A stretch of 64,000 nt of DNA, from the NCBI GenBank assembly GCA_910575055.1, contig CAJTDC010000002.1, positions 167,533 through 231,532 of the forward strand. Direction: 5' to 3'. This document shows, one piece after another, positions 37,811-45,100 of the stretch. Source of the stretch: Clostridia bacterium. Lineage in GTDB: Bacteria > Bacillota > Clostridia > Lachnospirales > Anaerotignaceae. Position numbers and translations under genes: made by a program. How positions within the stretch are numbered: position 1 is the stretch's first letter; every line of letters starts with the position of its first letter. The notes beneath the pieces are model-generated. The model saw nothing but the letters and a program-made list of their open reading frames with translations. It did not search any database and had not been told where the DNA came from.

Positions 37811-38464
37811 TCAAGTAAAATCAAGCTTACAAGTAACACTTACATTTCGATAGGAAGTCATATCTGTAATTCCAATTTTAGCTTCATATCTAACAAATGG
37901 AGGAATATCTGAAGAAATAGTTTCATATTGACTACATCCAGTATTTAAACTCCAGCTATTTGAAGTTGGACACTTTAAATTTTTATTTTTACAACAATTC
38001 CATACGTTCATAGAAGTATCACGACAATTATAATGTCGATTAGTTGCATAATACATACTGTTAGGAAAATCAATATCTCCATATAATTTAGTAGATTTAA
38101 ATTTATTTCCACTTTGTGTATATGTAATACCAGAACTAATTATTACTCCATCATAATTTTCTTCTTTATCACTTGATGATCTTGGAGTAATATACTTTCC
38201 TAAATCAATTTCAGCCTTAACAGAATGAAAAGTTTCTCCTGATCTTATTATATCATTTGTTTGAAGTGCTGATTTTGGTAAAATCTCTTCAAAAGTTGAA
38301 ACTTCTCCACTTATAGGATCACTAACTTCAATTACAGCTATAACCTGTACTTCCTTATTCATTTCTGCTTCTTGATTAAAAGCAAACACAGAAGAGGTTG
38401 CTATATCTGATAAAAGTACTACACTTATTATAACACCCAACATTTTAGAAAAAATTTTCTTCAT
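37811..38464 (-). CDS. Secreted Cys-rich protein of unknown function
   Basis: A 217-residue exported protein. The signal peptide is MKKIFSKMLGVIISVVLLSD, cleaved near SSVFA. The mature part is polar. A cluster of Cys near residues 145-180 (HYNCRDTSMNVWNCCKNKN, then LKCPTSNSW and NTGCSQY) is followed by a beta-like C-terminus ending VTCKLDFT, suggesting disulfides outside the cell. I recognise no family. The gene has a strong AGGAGG and lies upstream of a stalk-domain protein and downstream of a four-helix membrane protein, inside the IS1-bounded island. An effector, toxin or surface role would be guesswork. Confidence 0.65.
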   Translation of the reverse strand: MKKIFSKMLGVIISVVLLSDIATSSVFAFNQEAEMNKEVQVIAVIEVSDPISGEVSTFEEILPKSALQTNDIIRSGETFHSVKAEIDLGKYITPRSSSDKEENYDGVIISSGITYTQSGNKFKSTKLYGDIDFPNSMYYATNRHYNCRDTSMNVWNCCKNKNLKCPTSNSWSLNTGCSQYETISSDIPPFVRYEAKIGITDMTSYRNVSVTCKLDFT

Positions 38465-38492
38465 AAATAAAACCTCCTAGTAATTTAATGAA

Positions 38493-38891
38493 TTAATTAT
38501 AGTCATTTTTAAAACATATACCAAAAATAAAACCAGTTACTCCAAAAATTGAATACACAAGAAATCTTATTGAAGATAATATAAATACCACTTCAATAAT
38601 TTCTATTTCTACAAGTATTATAAATATAAAATATAACAATATTACTATCTTTAGAATATTATAAAATTTATTTTTAGGTGTTTTTAGCTGAAGTTTTTTT
38701 GAAATTATACTTCCTATTGGTTTTAAAATACAAAGAAAGAATAATGGAAATACAATATATTGATAACATATCATAAAAAACTCACTTGCTGTACTATAGT
38801 ACAAAATATTCTGATAAAATTTTATATATATTTGACAAAGAATTGCAATATATAAACAAAAAATATCCGAAAAAAGTATTTTTTTAATCAT
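38493..38891 (-). CDS. Small membrane protein of unknown function
   Basis: A 132-residue protein with four predicted membrane segments (for example FSDIFCLYIAILCQIYIKF, ICYQYIVFPLFFLCILKPIG, ILLYFIFIILVEIEIIEVVF and FLVYSIFGVTGFIFGICF). It has no catalytic motif. AAGGTGATTTT precedes the ATG. The gene begins 28 bp upstream of the Cys-rich secreted protein and may be its operon partner, for example an accessory or immunity-like membrane protein. That relation is only positional. Confidence 0.55.
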   Translation of the reverse strand: MIKKILFSDIFCLYIAILCQIYIKFYQNILYYSTASEFFMICYQYIVFPLFFLCILKPIGSIISKKLQLKTPKNKFYNILKIVILLYFIFIILVEIEIIEVVFILSSIRFLVYSIFGVTGFIFGICFKNDYN

Positions 38892-39170
38892 AAAATCACC
38901 TTAATATATTTATAAAATAACGAAAAAATACTTATATTTTTATAAAATTCATTTTAAATTATAAATTACTATTTATTTCAACTTGTATAAAAATATTATT
39001 TTTAGTAATATAAAGTTAAATGTCTTATAGAAATATAGAATTTTATGCTACCACGCAATACAAAACTTTATTTTATAAGGCATTTTTCTTTTGCTATCCC
39101 CCTCTCCAATGCATTTCAATCTTCTCCTTTCCTTTTTTTTATTTATAACATAGGCTAAAATGCCATATCG
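38892..39170. other. Intergenic region, no gene
   Basis: About 280 bp, AT-rich, between the M56 peptidase gene and the membrane-protein gene. It contains a C/T-rich patch (CTATCCCCCTCTCC) near 39098. No ribosome binding site/start pair or convincing hairpin was seen. Confidence 0.4.
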
Positions 39171-40562
39171 TCAATGATTACATTTTGCAGTTCTTAATTC
39201 TGATAAAAATTCTCCATAAACTTCTTTACCACATTCCATACATACCTTTCCAGCATAAGTATAGATAACGCAAGAACCATCACTATTTTTTATATGTTTT
39301 TTCAAATTTGTTTTTACAAAACTATGTTCATGGATTACTTCCATGTCAGTATTTTCTGTAATATTTTTTACTGTACTATCTTCAAAAAGTATTTCATATG
39401 TAATATTATCCCCTTGCTCAAAAATAATATTATTTTCTGTTTCAAAGGCACTATCGTCAAAATCAATAAAAACATACCTATTATCTGTGTCTTCACTAGG
39501 GTCTACCCATGTAATTTCATCTGTATAAAATACACCTGCATCTACTGCAAAAAATTCACTCATTGGTTTATCTAGTTCTGTTGCTAAAACATTTCCGACA
39601 TGAACTGCTCCTAAAAAACAAGCTAATACCGCTATTCTGGTACATTTTTTTCCTAAAGTTCTTTTTCTCATAATACACCACGTCCTTTTTTTTAGAATTT
39701 TTAGATTTTTACTATTACTAAAGCAAAATGCAATTTTACATTTTTGTATTTTTGTTTGTTCTTCATTTAAACGAACCAGCAAATCTGTATAATCTTTTTT
39801 ATATTCCTCACCCAAATAAAATGTTGCCTCTTCATCACAGCTTATTTCTATCCATTCTGACAAATTTTCTTTTAAAACATAATATAATGGATTGAACCAA
39901 TGAAAGGCATTCAAAACAGTTGCTAATATCCGGAAGAGAATGTGATTGTTTTTAATATGTGTCAGTTCATGATTTAATATCATAGCAACATATTTTTCTT
40001 CTAATGTATCAAGCAAATATTCTGGTACAAACAAATAAATATTTTTACTGTCCATTGTAGTACTAGGTTGATGTAAATTAGAAGAAGATAATAAATAAAT
40101 CTGTTTTAATCCTTTTTGTTTGCAAAGTTTTTGAAATGTATGATACCATATACCCTGTAATATGAGTTTGCTATCTTTTTTTATATGAGTTAGAAAACTG
40201 ATAAAAACAAATGTTTGTATCAATAAATAACATATGATTCCTATCACCCATACTACAGAAATTATTTCTTCAAAATGTATCATGTCTTTTGTCGTATAAA
40301 TAGCTTCTTTTATGCTTCCTCTTTGTACTTCTACTACAACATGGTATCCAATTTGTTCCTGCACCCAACCACTCCATAATCCTTTTATTAAAAAAATAGG
40401 TGTGATAAAACAGCATAATACTAATTTATTCAATAATACAACGAATTTTGCTGACGTATGTCTATAAATAAAATTTTGTGTTGCTAAAAAAAAACTTCCT
40501 ATACAACTTGATAAAAAGGAAAGTATTAATGTCACAATTATTATTTTATTAATCATTATCAT
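39171..40562 (-). CDS. M56 family (BlaR1-like) sensor peptidase
   Basis: A 463-residue membrane metalloprotease. Four N-terminal membrane segments surround the zinc protease core, with HELTHIKNNH (the HExxH motif) near residue 200 and the downstream ligand in IEISCDEEATF. Another hydrophobic segment (RIAVLACFLGAVHVG) precedes an extracellular part of about 140 residues. This is acidic, then carries a CMECGKEVYGE...AKCNH Cys/His patch that could bind a metal. The penicillin-binding sensor of BlaR1 is absent. On a signal it would cleave the partner BlaI-like repressor. It overlaps that gene by 14 bp. Confidence 0.85.
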   Translation of the reverse strand: MIMINKIIIVTLILSFLSSCIGSFFLATQNFIYRHTSAKFVVLLNKLVLCCFITPIFLIKGLWSGWVQEQIGYHVVVEVQRGSIKEAIYTTKDMIHFEEIISVVWVIGIICYLLIQTFVFISFLTHIKKDSKLILQGIWYHTFQKLCKQKGLKQIYLLSSSNLHQPSTTMDSKNIYLFVPEYLLDTLEEKYVAMILNHELTHIKNNHILFRILATVLNAFHWFNPLYYVLKENLSEWIEISCDEEATFYLGEEYKKDYTDLLVRLNEEQTKIQKCKIAFCFSNSKNLKILKKRTWCIMRKRTLGKKCTRIAVLACFLGAVHVGNVLATELDKPMSEFFAVDAGVFYTDEITWVDPSEDTDNRYVFIDFDDSAFETENNIIFEQGDNITYEILFEDSTVKNITENTDMEVIHEHSFVKTNLKKHIKNSDGSCVIYTYAGKVCMECGKEVYGEFLSELRTAKCNH

Positions 40563-40932
40563 TTAATTGTTCCACCCACTCCTTTAAATCTTTTATTTCT
40601 TGTTCTGTTAAGCCCCTTTCTGATGAAAAATTTAATAAAAAATTTTTTAAGGAACCTTGAAAGTATTTGTTTACAAATGTAATTGCTCCATTTGTCACTT
40701 CCTCCTTTGTTACAGCTGCTTCGTAATAATAAAAAACTCCTTTTTTAGTTAATTTCACAGTTTCCTTTTTATACATATTTCTTAAAAAGGTTGCTACAGT
40801 ATTATATGCCCAATGAACACCTTGTTCTTGTAAACAATTTGTAATTTGAGCAATAGAAAGTGGTTCCTTTACTTTCCATAATAATTTTAATATGATTTCT
40901 TCTGAATCCGTTACTTTCTTTTTTTTACGCAT
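40549..40932 (-). CDS. BlaI/MecI/CopY family repressor
   Basis: A 127-residue winged-helix repressor. The sequence SEEIILKLLWKVKEPLSIAQ, then AYNTVATFLRNMYKKETVKL, is the BlaI DNA-binding domain, and the C-terminal half is the dimerisation part that the M56 protease cleaves to release DNA. AAGGAG precedes the ATG. It is the first gene of a two-gene signalling operon with the overlapping M56 peptidase gene. The targets are probably this operon and neighbours in the island; antibiotic or envelope-stress sensing is the usual role, but no resistance gene is seen here. Confidence 0.88.
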   Translation of the reverse strand: MRKKKKVTDSEEIILKLLWKVKEPLSIAQITNCLQEQGVHWAYNTVATFLRNMYKKETVKLTKKGVFYYYEAAVTKEEVTNGAITFVNKYFQGSLKNFLLNFSSERGLTEQEIKDLKEWVEQLNDND

Positions 40933-41142
40933 AATAGTTCTCCTTATTTTATTTTTTTACTATATAAAACATAATAATATTATTTTTAAATACTATAATA
41001 TAATATTATTTATTAATGCTATCATATTATCCTTTTACTGTCAATTATTTTGCCGAAAATTTTTAATTCTTTTTAATTGTTTTTTAGACAAATAAAAAAA
41101 TTAGAAAATCATTGGAAATCCTAAAAATCATACAAAAAATAA

Positions 41143-41272
41143 AATTTGCAATGATTGCAAGCGGGGGAAAGGGATATCCTTTTCCAGGCTTGTTGGGGTG
41201 TACCCCAAACCCCTAGTGCAAATTTTTTTGAAATTTGCAAAACGCCTTCGGCGCGGCTTTTCCTTTTTTTGG
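41143..41272. repeat. GC-rich island of stacked palindromes
   Basis: This is a 130-bp stretch clearly richer in G+C than its flanks. In order it holds TTGCAATGATTGCAA, GGAAAGG/CCTTTTCC, TGGGGTGTACCCCA, GCAAATTT/AAATTTGC and CGCC/GGCG. Together they could fold as a compact multi-stem RNA or be a small mobile repeat. It lies between the BlaI gene promoter region and the IS200 terminal hairpin. The remaining part of this gap (40933-41142) is AT-rich, with the BlaI promoter expected inside. Confidence 0.5.
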
Positions 41273-41317
41273 AATGTTGTTTTATTATACTATATATAAA
41301 ATTTACTATTAAAATTC

Positions 41318-42022
41318 AAGCCACCAGCTAAGCTGGTGGCTTGCACTTACCCTATAAGGGTCTTTTACCTGCCACACCTGTAGGCGTCTGAAGTTCTACT
41401 AAGTGCACTTCTTTCTCTAACTTGCCGCTTAAGTGGCTTTCTTATCTGTTCTTTTTTACTGGATTACCCATAAACAGGTCTATGTATTCTTTTAGACTAA
41501 TCTGGTCTGCTATGTAGTCTTCATGCAGTTGATTATTTATATACTATCGTATTTTTTGTGTATTTTTCCCTACTGTGTCTACATAATATCCTCTGCACCC
41601 AAAATGCCTATTTTCATACCTATATTTCAAGTTTGCATGTCTTTCAAATATAATTAGGGCACTTTTTCCTTTTAGATATCCTACTATATCCGATACACTT
41701 TCTTTTGGTGGTATTCTTACCAACATATGAATATGCCCTGAACAGCATTTTGCTGCTATGATTTCTACCCTCTTTCTTTCACATAACTCTCTCAGTATTT
41801 TTCCTATATCTACCTTCAACTGTTTATATATAATCTGTCTTCTGTATTTAGGGGCAAATACAATATGATATTTGCACTCCCACTTTGTATGTGCTAAACT
41901 ATTCACATCCATTAAAAAACCTCCTATGTTTTTATTGTGTATTGGTGGACTCAATTTATTTTATCATAGGAGGTTTTTTCTTGCAGCCAAAGCTTCTTTA
42001 TTCCCCCAGCATAGCTGGGGGC
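41318..42022 (-). mobile_element. IS200-type insertion sequence, inactivated
   Basis: About 700 bp. It is bounded downstream of the transposase by the 25-nt hairpin at 41318-41342 and upstream by a CCCCCAGC/GCTGGGGG hairpin (42003-42021). Subterminal palindromes around a single tnpA gene are the hallmark of IS200/IS605 elements, which move as single strands without terminal inverted repeats. The exact ends cannot be set by eye. The transposase is dead, as described for the gene inside it. Confidence 0.75.
41442..41912 (-). pseudogene. tnpA: IS200-type transposase TnpA with amber codon just before the catalytic tyrosine
   Basis: A Y1/HUH transposase starts at ATG 41912 (AGGAGG upstream) with MDVNSLAHTKWECKYHIVF and contains the metal-binding HUH motif in GHIHMLVRIPPKESV. 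It stops at TAG (41544-41546) after TVGKNTQKIR. The frame then continues without interruption for 33 codons (YINNQLHEDYIADQISLKEY ... NPVKKNR, TAA at 41442-41444). The residues right after the stop, Tyr-x-x-x-Gln, match the catalytic Tyr and metal-binding Gln of IS608 TnpA. One base change (probably GAG to TAG) therefore removed the nucleophile. Confidence 0.88.
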
Positions 42023-42047
42023 TTTCTCTATGCTAAAGCAAACAATA

Positions 42048-42090
42048 AAAATTCCCCCTTTTCTGTTGATGGAAAAGGGAGAATTTTATC
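42048..42090 (-). terminator. Terminator of the GH32 gene
   Basis: On the minus strand the arm AAAATTCTCCCTTTTCC pairs with the matching GGAAAAGGGGGAATTTT, with a short loop, and is followed by a T-run. It lies 22 bp past the stop codon of the fructanase gene. Confidence 0.75.
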
Positions 42091-42111
42091 ATGATATTTA
42101 AAGCAGTTTTA

Positions 42112-45100
42112 TTACATTGTTTTTTCAAGGAACAATTTTAATACTGTAGCAACTTCAGCTCGAGTAGCAACCCCTTTTGGGTCAAAACTTCCATCTGTTC
42201 TACCGTTTAATATTCCAGATTTTGCCATAAATTCAACACTTTCTATTGCCCAAGGGCTAATGCTGTCTTTATCCGTAAATGCAACTTCTCTCGTTGCTTC
42301 TAAAGTATAACCTTGTTGTTTCATAAAGTTTGCAAACATTACTGCAAGCTGTTCTCTTGTTACATTTGTATTTGGACTAAATTCTGTTTCAGATATACCA
42401 CTTGCAATACCGTTTTGTAAAGCCCAACCAATAAATGGAGCATAATATTGTGTTTGGTCAACATCAACAAATTTTGTTATAGGACTTCCTTGTGCATTTG
42501 CAACACGTCCCAAAACAGATACAACCATTGCTCTTGTCATAGCCACATCAGGACTAAAACTATTTTCTGATGTTCCTGCAAAATAACCTTTTTCTACTAC
42601 AAATTGAATACTATCTATAGCCCAGTGACTAGATACATCCATAAATTTATCAATAGAAGCATTTGTGCTGCTGGAAGGTGTGTTATTTATAGTATTTGCA
42701 GGAGGTGTGTTGTTTGTAGTATCTGTATTTTTATTCTCTTTTGATTCTGATGGATTACTTTGTACCCAACTTCCTGTTTTTCCTCCTCTGCTACTGGAGG
42801 AGGAACTGGAACTTTCTCCAAGTTGTGTAATTTCTCCAACAATATACTTTGATGTTAATGTAATTTTGTTTTCTCCTTCTCCTTTGGATAAGGTAACAGT
42901 AAATACAAAATCACCATCTGTTTTACTTTTGGCTGCTGTAAAAGATTCTATGTCGATATTATCAATGGTAAATTTTGTAATATTTATATCTTTGATTTTC
43001 TTTTTCAGCCAGTCTTCTACTTTTGATTTGGTGTTTGCTGTTTTTCCGCTTACAACATACTTGCTTGCCTGAATTGCGTCTATTACTTTTTGCAGTTCTT
43101 CTTCTGTTGAACTTCCAAGTTTTGTAATGGTTCCGCTTAATGTGTCAGAGCTTGCAGTTTCTGCACCTTTGGCAATGGTAACGGTAAAGGAAAAACTTCC
43201 CTCTTTTTTCTCATCTGCTGCAACAAAGTCTGATATACTGATGTTTTTCACTGTAGCACCATCTAAATCCAAGGATTTTATTTTTTGTTCTATCCAATTT
43301 TTAACAGCTTCTTGTGTATTTGCATCAGTTCCATTGACAATATAATTTTCAGCACTTATTTTAGCAATAACATCTTTTAAGTTTCCTTTGTTTTGATTGT
43401 TGTCACTATTATTATTGCTGTCGTTATTATATGTCACAAAAAGATTTGAAAATTTTGCCGTTGTTTCATAAAGTGCTACCCCAAAAAGACCATTACTATA
43501 TTGTCTATCTGTATCTGTTATGGTATGTTCAAGGATACTTCCATTTACATCTATTTTTATGGTGTTATTCTTTACAGTAATCTGTACATGATATATGCCA
43601 TCCTCTGGTTGTTTGAGAGTAAATACTTCAGCAAATGTCTTGTCATCTTTAAAGTCAAACAGTCGTAGCTTAGTACCATTTAATTGAACTGCATAGCAGC
43701 CCTCAAATGCGTTTGTATTTTGTGACTCAAATACAACATTTATAATCTTATTAAACTCTTTTTCGACATCAAGCTTATAAGTGTAGTCTTTTTTGCTACT
43801 TCTTTCTGTTGAAAACATAAAAGAATTGCTATTATTTTCTCCAATGTAGAATTCACCATCTGCATACCAACTTGTATTATCTGGATTCCATGTCAAATTT
43901 GTTTTTACCTTATTTTCTACAATTTTAATAGTACATTTTGCAGAAAGTTCATTATTTGCTGTTGATGTTGCAGTTACAACAACATTACCTACTCCCTTAG
44001 CAGTAACATGAGCAATATTATTTTCGTCTACTTCCAATTCTGCAAGGTCTTCATCATCAATACTCCATGTAATATCCTGTTCATCATTGGCAGTTTTAAT
44101 CATAGGATTATTGCTAAGCCATGCATTTAAGTCTAAGGTTTTCTCAACTTCTAATCTTGCTTCTGTTTTATTAATTTGAACAGATTGTGGTTCTGGATTA
44201 TCTACTTTATCTGTCCAGATAGATTGAATTTCTTTTACTTCAATATTTGCCTCACTCTTTCCACCTTTTGAATAAACCTCAAGACCTTTACTTGTAGGCA
44301 TTGGGAAAATTTGCATAGCACCTGTTACAGTATACTTTTCGGAGAAAACTTCTACAGAAGAACGGTCAACATAAATATGTAATGTAATGGAACCATCTTC
44401 ATTTGGTGTTTCATTAATAACTTGTCCTGCTACTTCTTTAAATTTTTCAGTCGGATATTTTCCAGACTTACTTCTGTCTATGGTTACTTTTTTGTCAGCC
44501 ACATTATAATTTATGGTTGTTTTTTCTCCATTTGTTCCAGTACGAACGTGAAATCCAACATCTGTTGTACCAGGTTCTGGTTTGAAGGTTGCTTCTATTA
44601 AATAGGAATCTCCTTCAAAATTTGCAAAAGGATTGTCCATACCTTCTCCAATCATATTATTGAATATAATCTTATTGTTTTCTGATATTATGTCACCATA
44701 AGCATCAACAGGTGTTTGCTGCAATACCAGTTTTCCACTTGCATCTTTTGTTAAAGAAAGCTTTAAATTCAAATTAAATGTACCATTAAAATTATCATTT
44801 TTAACATCAGCTACAGCATTACAATAGTTATCCCATGTATTCATCCAGTTAAATGCAATGACATCAGGATTTGTATCTTCATTAAAGGAAGGGTCTACAT
44901 AGTATGTCATAGCTGCATAGGAGTCTGGACCAAAGTTCATAGTTCCTACATTTTCAAGGTTATGGTCTCTTTCTGTGGCTCCTTTATAATCCGGGTCAGG
45001 AACAAATTGATAATGTCCACTTACTTTTTTAAAATCTCCAATTCTGTAAAATCTTCCGCCATAGCTAAGTACCCATTTAAATCCACCATCTGGGTTAGAA

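Noticed and set aside
39294..39575. Small plus-strand frame rich in Phe/Ile/Cys
   Set aside because: Shadow of the M56 peptidase C-terminus.
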